NCBI RefSeq assembly: GCF_900142085.1
Contig: NZ_FQZQ01000007.1
Coordinates: 110,435 to 174,434 of the forward strand
Reading direction: 5' to 3'
Source: Shimia gijangensis
GTDB lineage: Bacteria; Pseudomonadota; Alphaproteobacteria; Rhodobacterales; Rhodobacteraceae
Length of the DNA stretch: 64,000 bases
Under the pieces are notes generated by a model. That model saw nothing but the letters and a program-made list of their open reading frames with translations. It was not told where the DNA came from and made no database searches. Shown here piece after piece: positions 37,719 to 47,621 of the stretch; position 1 is the first letter of the stretch; each line of letters opens with the position of its first letter. Position numbers and translations under genes: made by a program.

Positions 37719-39204
37719 GGGGGCGGTGGCGCGCTGGTTTAACGCGCGCTCTGCCTGGCAATGCATCGCCTTTCTGGCCGCTTTGGGGGCTGGTACCTCT
37801 TTGGGGCAAGCCCCATTTTCGCTTCCGATCTTCACTCTGGTGGGGCTGGTTGTTGCGTTTGTGATCTTTCCCGCACTGAAATCCCATCGTGAGGCCATTG
37901 CTGCCGGGCTTGCGTTTGGAACGGGGTATTTCGCGCTTTCGCTGCACTGGATTGTTGAGCCGTTTTTGGTGGATGTGGCCCGTCATGGCTGGATGGCGCC
38001 GTTTGCTTTGGTATTTTTGTCTGTCGGGCTGGCCTTGTTCTGGGGCGCGGCCTTTGCGGTTGCGCGGTGGATGGCCATTGGGCGCTGGGCTTTGGTGCTG
38101 ACTCTGACCGGGGCCGAGATGTTGCGGGCCTATGTCTTTACAGGGTTTCCCTGGGCGATGCTGTCTTATGGTTTGGTCGACGGGCTGGCCGGGCAGGCCG
38201 CGTCCTTTGTGGGCCCACATGGGCTGACTCTGATCCTGTTGGTTTCTGCTGCCGGGATCAGCGGGTTTCGCGCGCGTAAAACATCTGCCGTCGTGGGCAT
38301 CTTGTTTGCGGTAGTGGCCCTGTGGCCCATGCCAGAGGCCAATGTTCCCAACCCAGAGAGGCCGATGGTGCGATTGGTTCAACCTAACGCCCCTCAGCAT
38401 CAAAAGTGGGACCCTGAGTTTATGCGAGTGTTCTTTGACCGCGCTTTGCGGGCCACGCGCTCGGGGTTGGAGGTGCCGGACCTGATTGTCTGGCCGGAGA
38501 CGTCGGTTCCATCGCCGCTTAACAACTCGATCAATACGCGCGCCGCAATTGCCAAAGCGGCACGGGGGGCGCCGGTTGTGCTGGGATTAAACCGCTATGA
38601 CGGATTGCGATTTTATAACTCGGCAGTTGTGATTGGCGATGAAGGCGCGATTGGCGACGTCTATGACAAACACCACCTCGTGCCGTTTGGCGAATACGTG
38701 CCGTTTGGAGATGTGCTGGCCAGGTTCGGCATTCATGGGCTGGCCGCGCGTGAGGGTGGCGGGTATTCCGCAGGGCCGGGACCGCATTTGATGGACGTTG
38801 GAGCCGTCGGTCGGGCGTTGCCTTTGATTTGTTACGAAGCGGTGTTCCCGCAGGATACACGCGGGACTGATGAGCGACCTGATTTGCTGATGCAGATCAC
38901 CAACGATGCCTGGTTTGGCGCGTTTTCCGGCCCCTACCAACATTTGCAACAGGCGCGGATGCGCGCCATTGAACAGGGTCTGCCATTGGTGCGTGCGGCC
39001 AATACCGGGATTTCAGCGGTTGTGGATGCCCGGGGGCGTGTCACGGCGCAATTGGGTTTGGGCAAAGAGGGTTTTCTGGATGCGCGACTTCCGCAGGCTC
39101 TGTCGGCCACGGTGTATTCGCGTACCGCAGACTTGCCGTTGTCGCTGATGCTTTTCGCCCTCATTGCCGGCTTTGGGTTGCGCAAGATTCGCGAAACCGA
39201 TTGA
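37711..39204 (+). CDS. lnt: Lnt, apolipoprotein N-acyltransferase
   Basis: 497 residues. About six N-terminal membrane helices precede a periplasmic nitrilase domain with the catalytic triad Glu (VWPETSVPSP), Lys (DVYDKHHLVPFGEYVPFG) and Cys (LPLICYEAVFP), and a C-terminal helix. It adds the third acyl chain to lipoproteins at the inner membrane. ATG 37711 lies inside the corC end. An upstream TTG (37696) is possible but unneeded. Confidence 0.95.
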   Translation: MAEGAVARWFNARSAWQCIAFLAALGAGTSLGQAPFSLPIFTLVGLVVAFVIFPALKSHREAIAAGLAFGTGYFALSLHWIVEPFLVDVARHGWMAPFALVFLSVGLALFWGAAFAVARWMAIGRWALVLTLTGAEMLRAYVFTGFPWAMLSYGLVDGLAGQAASFVGPHGLTLILLVSAAGISGFRARKTSAVVGILFAVVALWPMPEANVPNPERPMVRLVQPNAPQHQKWDPEFMRVFFDRALRATRSGLEVPDLIVWPETSVPSPLNNSINTRAAIAKAARGAPVVLGLNRYDGLRFYNSAVVIGDEGAIGDVYDKHHLVPFGEYVPFGDVLARFGIHGLAAREGGGYSAGPGPHLMDVGAVGRALPLICYEAVFPQDTRGTDERPDLLMQITNDAWFGAFSGPYQHLQQARMRAIEQGLPLVRAANTGISAVVDARGRVTAQLGLGKEGFLDARLPQALSATVYSRTADLPLSLMLFALIAGFGLRKIRETD

Positions 39205-39237
39205 CCATCTCGATTTAGACGCGTACCCCACGCCAAT

Positions 39238-39288
39238 CTGTTGTCACAACGGCTTCCTGAAGTGACATCGCATATCTATTGGAGCACT
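39238..39288 (+). ncRNA. SAM/SAH riboswitch controlling metK
   Basis: The leader contains GTCACAACGGCTTCCTGAAG then GTGAC, followed after a short spacer by ATTGGAGCAC directly before metK. This closely matches the SAM/SAH riboswitch of Rhodobacterales. Stem P1 is GTCAC (39243-39247) with GTGAC (39262-39266). The loop GCTTCC (39252-39257) can pair with GGAGC (39281-39285), which is the metK ribosome site. Ligand binding would therefore sequester the ribosome site and reduce metK translation. A possible promoter (TTGACC at 39201) overlaps the lnt end. Confidence 0.88.
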
Positions 39289-39290
39289 TC

Positions 39291-40469
39291 ATGCGAAATA
39301 ATTATACTTTTACTTCTGAATCCGTTTCAGAGGGCCACCCGGATAAGGTCTGCGATCGTATTTCCGACGCCGTTCTGGATGCTTTTCTGGCTGAAGAACC
39401 CGAAGCGCGGGTCGCCGCAGAAACCTTTGCCACCACCAATCGTGTCGTCATTGGCGGTGAAGTAGGTCTGTCTGATCAGGACAAGCTGCATGACTACATG
39501 GGTCGCATTGAAGATATTGCGCGCGCCTGCATCAAAGACATTGGCTATGAGCAGGAAAAATTCCACCACAAAACAGTCGAAGTCACCAATCTGTTGCATG
39601 AACAGTCCGCCCATATTGCCCAAGGCGTAGATGCCGCAAGCGGCAAAGACGAAGGTGCAGGCGACCAAGGCATCATGTTTGGCTATGCCACCACGGAAAC
39701 AGCGGCCCTGATGCCGGCTCCGATCCAATACAGCCATGCAATTTTGCGTCGCTTGGCCGAAGTTCGCAAATCTGGTGCCGAGCCCACATTGGGCCCAGAT
39801 GCGAAATCGCAGCTGTCAGTGATCTATAAAGATGGCAAACCTGTTGGTGTCAGCTCAATTGTTCTTTCGACTCAGCATCTTGATGCGTCCATGACGTCGG
39901 CTGATGTGCGTGCCGTGGTTGAGCCTTATATTCGCGAAACCCTGCCCGAGGGCTGGATTTCTGCCGCGACCGAGTGGCACGTGAACCCAACTGGCAAGTT
40001 TGTGATTGGCGGACCAGATGGTGACGCAGGCCTGACCGGTCGTAAGATCATTGTGGACACTTACGGTGGTGCTGCTCCGCACGGCGGTGGCGCGTTTTCG
40101 GGCAAAGATCCGACAAAAGTTGATCGTTCGGCAGCTTACGCTGCGCGTTATCTTGCCAAAAACGTGGTTGCGGCTGGCATGGCCGAGCGTTGCACCATTC
40201 AGCTGTCTTATGCGATTGGCGTCAGCAAACCTCTTTCGATCTATGCAGACACGCATGGCACCGGTCAGGTGGCAGATGCCGCGATTGAAAAAGCGGTCAG
40301 CGAAGCCATGGACCTCACTCCACGCGGCATCCGCGAGCATCTGGGCATGAACCGCCCGATCTATCAGCGCACCGCGGCCTATGGCCACTTTGGTCGTGAC
40401 CCCGAGGCCGATGGCGGCTTTAGCTGGGAGCGTGATGATCTGGTGGAAACACTGAAAAAAGCAGTCTGA
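39291..40469 (+). CDS. metK: MetK, S-adenosylmethionine synthase
   Basis: 392 residues. The signatures are [20 protein letters not shown], the methionine/ATP loop [12 protein letters not shown], and [20 protein letters not shown]. It makes SAM from methionine and ATP. ATG 39291 is placed by the GGAG within the riboswitch five bases upstream. An upstream TTG would begin inside the ribosome site. Translation is likely under feedback from SAM/SAH. A 12-bp terminator hairpin follows. Confidence 0.97.
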   Translation: MRNNYTFTSESVSEGHPDKVCDRISDAVLDAFLAEEPEARVAAETFATTNRVVIGGEVGLSDQDKLHDYMGRIEDIARACIKDIGYEQEKFHHKTVEVTNLLHEQSAHIAQGVDAASGKDEGAGDQGIMFGYATTETAALMPAPIQYSHAILRRLAEVRKSGAEPTLGPDAKSQLSVIYKDGKPVGVSSIVLSTQHLDASMTSADVRAVVEPYIRETLPEGWISAATEWHVNPTGKFVIGGPDGDAGLTGRKIIVDTYGGAAPHGGGAFSGKDPTKVDRSAAYAARYLAKNVVAAGMAERCTIQLSYAIGVSKPLSIYADTHGTGQVADAAIEKAVSEAMDLTPRGIREHLGMNRPIYQRTAAYGHFGRDPEADGGFSWERDDLVETLKKAV

Positions 40470-40493
40470 CGCTTTTCGCTATTGCTAAGATTT

Positions 40494-40529
40494 GGCCCCG
40501 TAGCTCAATGGAAGCTGCGGGGCCTTTTC
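40494..40529 (+). terminator. metK terminator with a tRNA-like 5' arm
   Basis: A 12-bp stem (one T-G pair) pairs 40494-40505 with 40513-40524 around a CAATGGA loop and ends in TTTTCTTT. The 5' half, GGCCCCGTAGCTCAATGG, reads like the acceptor and D-arm of a tRNA, but no anticodon or T arm follows, so it is a terminator and not a tRNA gene. Confidence 0.85.
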
Positions 40530-40598
40530 TTTGGCAAAGCTTGACGGCGCGGGCCTGACAGGGCACACGGGCCCGCACCTTAGCTGGCAGGCAGATAG

Positions 40599-41312
40599 AT
40601 GAACGACACCCAACATCCCTCGGGCGCGCCGTGGCGCAATTTTTACGGACGCTTCAAAGGCAAAGGCCTGCGCAAAACGCAAGAGGCCTATCTGGATGAG
40701 GATCTGGCGGCGCTATCTCCGGGCGCGGTCGGATGGGAAGAAAACCCTGAGCGCAGCACTCTTGATCTTGAGACCTTGTTTGGTGCGCGGGACGTCTGGC
40801 TGGAAATTGGTTTTGGCGGCGGAGAGCATATGGTGCATCAGGCCGTCCAAAACCCCGATGTCGGGATCATTGGATGCGAGCCTTATATAAACGGGGTTGC
40901 TATGTTGCTGGGCAAGATCAGGCAAGCCAGTGCTGAAAACATCCGCGTGCACGCAGGTGATGCGAGGGACATGTTTGATGTATTGCCCGAGGCCAGTATT
41001 TCGCGGGCGTTTCTCCTTTATCCTGATCCATGGCCGAAAAAACGACACCACAGACGTCGGTTTGTGACACCAGAACATCTGGAACCTTTGGCACGTGTTT
41101 TGAAACCCGGCGCCATCTTTCGCGTGGCGACAGACATTCCCGATTATGTGCGTCAAACGCTGGAACAGGTGCCGAACCACGGATTTGAATGGCTGGCAGA
41201 AGGTCCCGCCGATTGGCGCGAACCTTGGGGGGATTGGATCTCCACACGATACGAGCAGAAAGCCTTTCGCGAAGGGCGCACGCCGCATTATCTGACCTTC
41301 CGCAAGGTCTGA
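40599..41312 (+). CDS. trmB: TrmB, tRNA (guanine-N7-)-methyltransferase
   Basis: 237 residues. The SAM-binding motif is [16 protein letters not shown], then [13 protein letters not shown] and the family hallmark [20 protein letters not shown], which contacts tRNA G46. The N-terminal [12 protein letters not shown] segment is typical. It follows metK with a terminator between, so it needs its own promoter in the ~75 bp gap. The C-terminus (SRYE-type [18 protein letters not shown]) is complete. Confidence 0.95.
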   Translation: MNDTQHPSGAPWRNFYGRFKGKGLRKTQEAYLDEDLAALSPGAVGWEENPERSTLDLETLFGARDVWLEIGFGGGEHMVHQAVQNPDVGIIGCEPYINGVAMLLGKIRQASAENIRVHAGDARDMFDVLPEASISRAFLLYPDPWPKKRHHRRRFVTPEHLEPLARVLKPGAIFRVATDIPDYVRQTLEQVPNHGFEWLAEGPADWREPWGDWISTRYEQKAFREGRTPHYLTFRKV

Positions 41313-41466
41313 TCGCCTGAGGGGCGCTGCCTCTCACACCCCCTTTGCAAGGCAAAGGCGGCGCTCACCCCGGAGTATTTTCGAAATAGTGAAGAGGCAA
41401 TTCGCGCATTTACCTGCGCCAGTTGCTGCGCTAACAGAATTGGCAACGACCAAAGAGGAAATCCAT

Positions 41467-42819
41467 ATGTCCGGACACGGCACTCCCATTCCTATGACAT
41501 CACATGCTTGCGGCCCGCTGACTGGAGAGGCGCGGGTGCCGGGGGATAAGTCGATCTCGCATCGCTCGTTAATTCTGGGAGCGTTGTCTGTTGGCGAAAC
41601 CCGGATTTCCGGCCTTTTGGAAGGCGAAGACGTGATCGACACGGCCAAGGCGATGCGCGCCTTTGGTGCTGAGGTGACGGATCATGGCAACGGTGAGTGG
41701 ACCGTGAATGGCGTGGGCGTTGGTGGTTTTGACGAGCCTGACAATGTGATTGATTGTGGGAACTCGGGCACCGGCGTGCGGCTGATCATGGGAGTGATGG
41801 CGACGACGGGCATTGCCGCGACCTTTACAGGTGATGGCAGTTTGAACAAACGCCCGATGGCGCGGGTCACTGACCCGATTTCCCTGTTTGGTGCCAAGGC
41901 GGTGGGCCGCTCGGGTGGCCGTTTGCCCATGACCATTGTGGGGGCTGCGAACCCGGTGCCTGTGCGCTACGAAGTGCCGGTGCCATCAGCACAGGTGAAA
42001 TCTGCGGTTTTGTTTGCGGGTTTGAACGCGCCGGGAAAAACGGTTGTCATTGAAAAAGAAGCGACGCGCGACCACACCGAGCGTATGTTGGCTGGATTTG
42101 GCGCCGAAATCATCACAGAAGTGACTGATGAGGGGCGGGTGATCACGCTGACGGGCCAGCCGGAGTTGAAGCCACAAGTCATTGTGGTGCCCCGCGATCC
42201 ATCTTCGGCGGCTTTCCCGGTTTGCGCGGCGATCATCACGCCGGGGTCGGATGTTTTGGTGCCCAATATCGGGCTCAATCCAACCCGTGCGGGGCTGTTC
42301 ACCACGCTTCGCGAGATGGGAGCGGATCTGACTTATGAAAATGAACGCGAAGAAGGTGGTGAACCGGTCGCAGATTTGCGCGCTAGGTTCAGCCCTGACC
42401 TTAAGGGCATTGAAGTAGACCCGAACCGTGCCGCCAGCATGATCGACGAATACCCTGTGCTTTCTGTTGTGGCGTCTTTTGCCAGTGGTGACACGGTGAT
42501 GCGCGGCGTGGCCGAGTTGCGCGTCAAGGAAAGTGATCGCATTGAGGCAATGGCCATGGGACTGCGCGCCAATGGTGTTGAGGTCGAAGACGGCCCAGAC
42601 TGGTGGATTGTCAAAGGCCTGGGGCACGGCAATGTGCCGGGGGGTGCGACTTGCGCCAGCCATCTTGATCACCGGATTGCCATGTCATTCATGGTGATGG
42701 GCATGGCAGCCCAGAACCCAGTGAGCGTGGATGATGGCACACCGATTGCCACATCCTTTCCGATTTTCGAGCCCCTGATGGGCGGACTTGGCGCCAAAAT
42801 TACGAGAGATACCATTTGA
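41467..42819 (+). CDS. aroA: AroA, 3-phosphoshikimate 1-carboxyvinyltransferase (EPSP synthase)
   Basis: 450 residues. [20 protein letters not shown] (phosphate-binding), the [11 protein letters not shown] loop, RRSGGRLP-like GRSGGRLPM, and the [17 protein letters not shown] motif are all present. It joins shikimate-3-phosphate and PEP. The early GNSGTG-type loop (no Pro/Ala substitution judged here) puts it among normal EPSP synthases. ATG 41467 has GAGG eight bases upstream. The stop overlaps the TTG start of the following membrane gene. Confidence 0.95.
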   Translation: MSGHGTPIPMTSHACGPLTGEARVPGDKSISHRSLILGALSVGETRISGLLEGEDVIDTAKAMRAFGAEVTDHGNGEWTVNGVGVGGFDEPDNVIDCGNSGTGVRLIMGVMATTGIAATFTGDGSLNKRPMARVTDPISLFGAKAVGRSGGRLPMTIVGAANPVPVRYEVPVPSAQVKSAVLFAGLNAPGKTVVIEKEATRDHTERMLAGFGAEIITEVTDEGRVITLTGQPELKPQVIVVPRDPSSAAFPVCAAIITPGSDVLVPNIGLNPTRAGLFTTLREMGADLTYENEREEGGEPVADLRARFSPDLKGIEVDPNRAASMIDEYPVLSVVASFASGDTVMRGVAELRVKESDRIEAMAMGLRANGVEVEDGPDWWIVKGLGHGNVPGGATCASHLDHRIAMSFMVMGMAAQNPVSVDDGTPIATSFPIFEPLMGGLGAKITRDTI

Positions 42820-43349
42820 AGCCATACACCAAAGCCTTGATTGCCCTGACACTGGTTACTGTCGTGACCTACGGGGTGTTGGTGGGCGTTGGCGCAAGCA
42901 ACCTGACATTGGGCGAGGACAATCTGAAACCCTTTGATCTGCGCTTTTCTGGGTACACGCTGGCTGAGGCACAAACCTATCTGGCTTTGATGACCGCAGA
43001 ACAGTCGGCCCTTTACATCGGTTTTCTAAGATACGTCGACACGGCGTTTCCTATGTTGATGGGGCTTTGGATGGGATGGTGCCTTTGGGGACTTACGCGG
43101 GCTGTTCATCCATGGTCGCGGATCATTTTGCTGGTTGTTCCAGCCAGTTTTACCGTCATGGATCTTTGTGAAAATGCGCTGGTATCTGACATGGTCATGC
43201 GTGGGACAACCGGGCTGGAAGCGGGGCTTGTAACCCTTGCCAGCAGCTATACGATTACCAAATATGTGATGCTTTCAGTTGCTTTTGGCCTGTTGTTGGC
43301 CATGATGATCTATAAAACTGGCTTTGTTGGCCGGGGGCGCAAGGGCTGA
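42816..43349 (+). CDS. four-helix membrane protein, tandem paralogue 1
   Basis: 177 residues with four hydrophobic segments ([64 protein letters not shown]). It starts with TTG overlapping the aroA stop (TTGA), so it is translationally coupled to aroA. It shares [20 protein letters not shown], an Asp in helix 2, and DLCENALV with the next gene. Family unknown to me. The placement of the acidic D..EN motif at the membrane face may matter functionally, but this is inference. Confidence 0.7.
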   Translation: MKPYTKALIALTLVTVVTYGVLVGVGASNLTLGEDNLKPFDLRFSGYTLAEAQTYLALMTAEQSALYIGFLRYVDTAFPMLMGLWMGWCLWGLTRAVHPWSRIILLVVPASFTVMDLCENALVSDMVMRGTTGLEAGLVTLASSYTITKYVMLSVAFGLLLAMMIYKTGFVGRGRKG

Positions 43350-43371
43350 TCCTGCGCTGGCAGGAGGGCAA

Positions 43372-43878
43372 ATGCATCGTGCGTTCTGGGTGAGCTTTAC
43401 CGCTGCTATGGCGATCTATCTGACCATGGCATTATGGTCCGTACCCTTTATTTCATCGCAAGCCGGCGGGCAGGTTCCTTTTGATATGCGCCCTTTTGGG
43501 TATTCGCTGAGCGAGGCGATCCTTTTTCTGAGCGCTCTCTCTGACGAAGGTCGCGAATTCTATCTGACGGTTCAGCACCGCTTGGACATTGCTTATCTTG
43601 CGTTAGTGGGTCTTGCGTTGGTCCTGGGGCTGCAAATGGTGTTGCGCCGGCCTTGGGGGACAGTTTTTAGCCTTGTGGCGCTGATCGCAACAGCAGCCGA
43701 CTATTTTGAGAACTACCTTGTGGCGGGGTTGTTGAATACTCCGATTGAGGCGGTAGACGAGATCACGGTTCAAGTGGCAAGCTTTCTGACGATGAGCAAG
43801 TCCATCAGTCACATGATCTGTTTTTCGGCGCTCTTACTGGGTACGGTAAATCTGGTTTTGCGACGGGTCTTGCGATAG
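43372..43878 (+). CDS. four-helix membrane protein, tandem paralogue 2
   Basis: 168 residues, four hydrophobic helices, and the same plan as its upstream neighbour: an extracytoplasmic PFDMRPFGYSLSEAILFLSA after helix 1, RLDIAYLALVGLAL in helix 2, and ATAADYFENYLVAG before the last helix. ATG 43372 has GGAGGG upstream, 22 bp after the first copy. The two were evidently produced by duplication but have diverged widely. cmk follows 61 bp downstream. No function recognised. Confidence 0.7.
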   Translation: MHRAFWVSFTAAMAIYLTMALWSVPFISSQAGGQVPFDMRPFGYSLSEAILFLSALSDEGREFYLTVQHRLDIAYLALVGLALVLGLQMVLRRPWGTVFSLVALIATAADYFENYLVAGLLNTPIEAVDEITVQVASFLTMSKSISHMICFSALLLGTVNLVLRRVLR

Positions 43879-43939
43879 GGCTTGCACCTGCAAATTCAGG
43901 CTGGGATACAAGAGCCGACCATAGATTTCGAGGCGGCTC

Positions 43940-44554
43940 ATGAGTTTTACAATTGCAATTGATGGCCCGGCGGCGGCAGGCAAAGGTACAATTTCCAAGG
44001 CCGTTGCAGCACATTTTGAATTTGCCCATCTTGATACTGGCCTGCTGTACCGCGCAGTTGGGGCCAAGACGTTGGATGGAACTGACCCGATTGAGGCCGC
44101 AAGAAAACTTGTGGCCGAAGATTTGGATGCGGACAATCTGCGAACACCTGACGTGGCGCAGGCGGCAAGCCGGGTGGCTGTCATTGCAGACGTGCGTGCA
44201 GCCCTTGTGGATTTTCAACGTGCGTTTGCACGCCGGGTAGGGGGGGCGGTTCTGGACGGGCGGGATATTGGCACCGTAATCTGCCCCAATGCAGAGGCCA
44301 AACTGTTCGTCACTGCCAGCGCCGAAGTGCGCGCCAAGCGGCGGTTTCTGGAATTGGACGGCAAAGGTTTGGACGTTTCGCAGGAGCAGGTTCTGGCCGA
44401 TGTGAAAGAACGCGATGCGCGTGACATGGGCCGTGCCGAGGCACCATTGAAACCTGCAGAGGATGCGGTGATCGTGGATACGTCAGACCTGACAATAGAG
44501 GCCGCCGTCGCCAGTGCGATCAAAGCGATCACCCAACTGCGAGAGAACGCCTGA
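43940..44554 (+). CDS. cmk: Cmk, cytidylate kinase
   Basis: 204-residue P-loop NMP kinase. Walker A is [28 protein letters not shown] binds CMP, and [15 protein letters not shown] and the lid arginines ([18 protein letters not shown]) are typical. It phosphorylates CMP and dCMP. In this lineage it commonly precedes rpsA. Here an ATP-grasp gene is interposed. Confidence 0.95.
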   Translation: MSFTIAIDGPAAAGKGTISKAVAAHFEFAHLDTGLLYRAVGAKTLDGTDPIEAARKLVAEDLDADNLRTPDVAQAASRVAVIADVRAALVDFQRAFARRVGGAVLDGRDIGTVICPNAEAKLFVTASAEVRAKRRFLELDGKGLDVSQEQVLADVKERDARDMGRAEAPLKPAEDAVIVDTSDLTIEAAVASAIKAITQLRENA

Positions 44555-44668
44555 TGGATCTTGCTCGCAGAGACGCGTCATTTTGGCGAGGTCCCAGAGT
44601 TGAGGCCACAGTCTCTTGCGTGCCAGCTAAGTTACGGAGCCGCGGGAAATATGATATAGAGTCAGGTA

Positions 44669-45583
44669 ATGTCAAAACTCGTCTCGTTGAAACACTTCAT
44701 ACATAAAACGATCTGCATCCAGGAATCTCGAATTGACCGATTGCTGGGGTGCCGGGATCTTAAGCGGCGTTATGCTGATACTTTTGGTCAAGACCCGGAC
44801 TTGAAAACACCATCAGGGTTCAGTGAAAAGGTACAGTGGCGAAAGTTGAACGATCGCAACCCGTATTTTCCGGTTTTTGCTGACCGGTTGCGCTGCAGAG
44901 AATACTTCAAAACCCAACTTGGGGACCAACAGGCCAATGACTTGATGCCTCGGTTGCTGTGGCATGGTGCGGCCTCGGCCGATATCCCCTTTGATGACTT
45001 GCAGGCAGGCGCCATCCTAAAGGCAAATCACGGATCAGGTTGGAATGTGAGGCTAGAGCCCGGCGAGATACCTGACCAAAAAGCTGTCAGGCGAAAATGT
45101 GATGCATGGCTTGGGAAAATCTTTGGCCAGGAAATGCATGAATGGGGGTATCGGCAGGCGCGGCCCCTGCTTGTTGCCGAGGAAATGGCCAGACAGGATG
45201 ATGGTGGGCCGATTTCCGACCTGAAATGCTTTGTCTTTAACGGCAAGATCGGCTTTCTCTATGTTGTTCAGTACAGCACCGGCAATTGCGGTTTGTTTCG
45301 ACCAGATTGGACAAGGCTGGATGCGTCGCTGCATCTGTTGCGTGGACATTCATATGGTGTGCTCGGAGACATCCCCATCCCCCCGTATTTTTCAGAACTG
45401 AAAGAGGTCGCACTTAGACTTGGATCGGGTTTTGACATGCTTCGGGTGGATTTTTTGGTGTCAGACAATCGATTCTGGTTGGGAGAAATCACTGTCTACC
45501 CGACAAGTGGAAACGGATATTTTGATCCACCCGCTTTTGAGCAGGAAGCAGGGGACATGTGGACCCTGCCTTCCAAAGGCTAA
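44669..45583 (+). CDS. TupA-like ATP-grasp protein (polysaccharide/teichuronic-type modification)
   Basis: 304 residues. The pattern RRYADTFGQDPDLKTPSGFSEKVQWRKL, KANHGSGWNV (ATP-binding loop), LLVAEEMA, DLKCFVFNGKIGFLYV and a late LRVDFLVSDNRFWLGEITVYP (metal-binding acidic residues) is that of TupA-like ATP-grasp proteins found in surface-polysaccharide loci. Such enzymes form amide or peptide-like bonds on glycans. No glycan genes adjoin it. Its placement between cmk and rpsA, which are usually adjacent, suggests a lineage-specific insertion. Confidence 0.75.
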   Translation: MSKLVSLKHFIHKTICIQESRIDRLLGCRDLKRRYADTFGQDPDLKTPSGFSEKVQWRKLNDRNPYFPVFADRLRCREYFKTQLGDQQANDLMPRLLWHGAASADIPFDDLQAGAILKANHGSGWNVRLEPGEIPDQKAVRRKCDAWLGKIFGQEMHEWGYRQARPLLVAEEMARQDDGGPISDLKCFVFNGKIGFLYVVQYSTGNCGLFRPDWTRLDASLHLLRGHSYGVLGDIPIPPYFSELKEVALRLGSGFDMLRVDFLVSDNRFWLGEITVYPTSGNGYFDPPAFEQEAGDMWTLPSKG

Positions 45584-45653
45584 ACCCCGCCTTAGGGCCT
45601 TGTCTTAAAGGGGAACGTGGTCTATACGCCCTCTGTCGATAAGGCGATCATCG

Positions 45654-45708
45654 CCATAAAACAAAAGAGACGAGCAGGGTCGGACCTCCGGCCCTCTTTG
45701 TTTTATGG
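45654..45708 (+). promoter_or_regulatory. large hairpin in the rpsA leader
   Basis: An outer stem pairs 45654-45669 (CCATAAAACAAAAGAG) with 45694-45708 (CTCTTTGTTTTATGG), with one bulged A. An inner stem GGTCGG/CCGGCC closes an ACCT tetraloop. No T run follows, so it is not a standard terminator. It lies about 100 bp before rpsA and may be an autoregulatory S1 leader. Role inferred. Confidence 0.5.
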
Positions 45709-45811
45709 ATCGTCTGACCAAATTCGTTCGCCAAAAGGCGGGCATAACCCAAGACCGGCGGAGACAACCGCACGGCCAGAAAAAAACGCTAGTAAAGGAA
45801 CATGAGACCTC

Positions 45812-47491
45812 ATGGCTCAAAACGTATCTATGGAGGACTTCGAAGCCCTTCTGAATGAAAGCTTCGAAATGGACACCCCGAACGAAGGTTCGGTTGTCAA
45901 AGGCAAAGTCATCGCAATTGAAGCGGGCCAAGCCATCATCGACGTCGGCTATAAAATGGAAGGCCGCGTTGATCTTAAAGAATTCGCAAATCCTGGTGAA
46001 GCTCCTGAAATTGCTGTTGGCGATGAAGTAGAAGTCTTCCTGCGCTCGGCTGAAAACGCCCGCGGCGAAGCGGTTATCTCTCGTGAGATGGCGCGCCGTG
46101 AAGAAGCCTGGGATCGTCTGGAAAAAGCCTATGCAGACGAAGAGCGCGTCGAAGGCGCAATCTTTGGGCGTGTCAAAGGCGGCTTTACTGTCGACCTCGG
46201 CGGTGCAGTTGCATTCCTGCCAGGTTCGCAAGTTGACGTACGTCCCGTACGTGACGCCGGCCCTCTGATGGGTCTGAAACAGCCGTTCCAGGTTCTGAAA
46301 ATGGACCGCCGTCGTGGCAACATCGTTGTTTCGCGTCGTGCAATCCTTGAAGAATCACGTGCAGAACAGCGTGCCGAAGTTATCGGCAACCTTTCTGAAG
46401 GTCAGGCTGTAGAAGGTGTTGTCAAAAACATCACTGAATATGGTGCATTTGTTGACCTCGGCGGCGTTGATGGCCTGCTGCACGTCACTGACATGGCATG
46501 GCGCCGTGTGAACCATCCTTCGGAAATCCTGTCGATCGGTGAAACTGTCAACGTACAGGTCATCAAGATCAACAAAGAAACCCACCGTATCTCCTTGGGC
46601 ATGAAACAGCTGCAGGACGATCCATGGGATCTGGTTGCTGGCAAGTACCCACTGGAATCGACCCACACTGGTCGCGTCACCAACATCACCGACTACGGTG
46701 CATTTGTTGAGCTGGAGCCAGGTGTTGAAGGTCTGGTGCACGTTTCTGAAATGTCCTGGACTAAGAAGAACGTTCACCCCGGCAAAATCGTCTCTACTTC
46801 GCAAGAAGTCGAAGTCATGGTTCTGGAAATCGACGGTGCCAAACGCCGTGTTTCGCTTGGTCTCAAGCAAACAATGCGTAACCCATGGGAAGTGTTTGCA
46901 GAAACTCACCCCGAGGGCACTGAAGTCGAAGGCGAAGTCAAAAACATCACCGAATTCGGTCTGTTTATTGGCCTCGACGGCGAAATCGACGGCATGGTTC
47001 ACCTGTCCGACATCTCGTGGGACGAACGTGGCGAAGACGCGATCCAGGGCTACCGCAAGGGCGACATGGTTTCGGCCGTTGTCTCCGAGGTTGACGTGGA
47101 AAAAGAGCGTATCTCGCTGTCGATCAAAGCCTTGGGCGGTGACAAGTTCGCCGAAGCCGTGGGCGGCGTGAAGCGCGGTTCTATCATCACAGTCGAAGTG
47201 ACTTCGATCGAAGATGGTGGCATCGAGGTCGAATACGAAGGCATGAAATCATTCATCCGTCGTTCCGATCTGTCGCGCGACCGTGCAGAGCAACGCCCCG
47301 AGCGTTTCACTGTTGGCAACAAGTTGGACGTTCGCGTCACCAACGTTGACAGCAAGACTCGCCGTTTGGGTCTGTCGATCAAGGCTCGCGAAATCGCTGA
47401 AGAAAAAGAAGCCGTCGAACAGTATGGCTCTTCGGATTCAGGCGCATCGCTTGGCGATATTCTGGGTGCCGCGCTCAAGGGCGACGAATAA
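45812..47491 (+). CDS. rpsA: RpsA, 30S ribosomal protein S1
   Basis: 559 residues with six S1 RNA-binding repeats (approximately 23-90, 108-174, 195-263, 280-350, 367-437, 454-522). The later ones repeat VKNITEYGAFVDLGG, VTNITDYGAFVELEP and VKNITEFGLFIGLDG. It brings mRNAs to the ribosome. Length is normal for alphaproteobacteria. ATG 45812 with AAAGGAA upstream. Codon use is strongly biased as expected of a highly expressed gene. A terminator follows. Confidence 0.97.
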   Translation: MAQNVSMEDFEALLNESFEMDTPNEGSVVKGKVIAIEAGQAIIDVGYKMEGRVDLKEFANPGEAPEIAVGDEVEVFLRSAENARGEAVISREMARREEAWDRLEKAYADEERVEGAIFGRVKGGFTVDLGGAVAFLPGSQVDVRPVRDAGPLMGLKQPFQVLKMDRRRGNIVVSRRAILEESRAEQRAEVIGNLSEGQAVEGVVKNITEYGAFVDLGGVDGLLHVTDMAWRRVNHPSEILSIGETVNVQVIKINKETHRISLGMKQLQDDPWDLVAGKYPLESTHTGRVTNITDYGAFVELEPGVEGLVHVSEMSWTKKNVHPGKIVSTSQEVEVMVLEIDGAKRRVSLGLKQTMRNPWEVFAETHPEGTEVEGEVKNITEFGLFIGLDGEIDGMVHLSDISWDERGEDAIQGYRKGDMVSAVVSEVDVEKERISLSIKALGGDKFAEAVGGVKRGSIITVEVTSIEDGGIEVEYEGMKSFIRRSDLSRDRAEQRPERFTVGNKLDVRVTNVDSKTRRLGLSIKAREIAEEKEAVEQYGSSDSGASLGDILGAALKGDE

Positions 47492-47515
47492 GCACTCCGG
47501 ATATCCGGACATTGG

Positions 47516-47543
47516 AAAGGCCTCGCCATTGGCGGGGCCTTTT
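47516..47543 (+). terminator. rpsA intrinsic terminator
   Basis: Twelve-bp stem AAAGGCCTCGCC/GGCGGGGCCTTT (one T-G pair) with an ATT loop, followed by TTTCTTTTTT. Confidence 0.9.
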
Positions 47544-47621
47544 CTTTTTTGGAAGGGTTCTGGAAACCGGTGCCTTGCTCGGGTAGAGACTGAGGTATAC
47601 GCCCCCAAAAAAGAACCCGCC

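Noticed and set aside
40494..40524. Possible tRNA gene after metK
   Set aside because: Only the acceptor/D-like half is present. The sequence folds as a plain hairpin with a T tail, so it is called a terminator.
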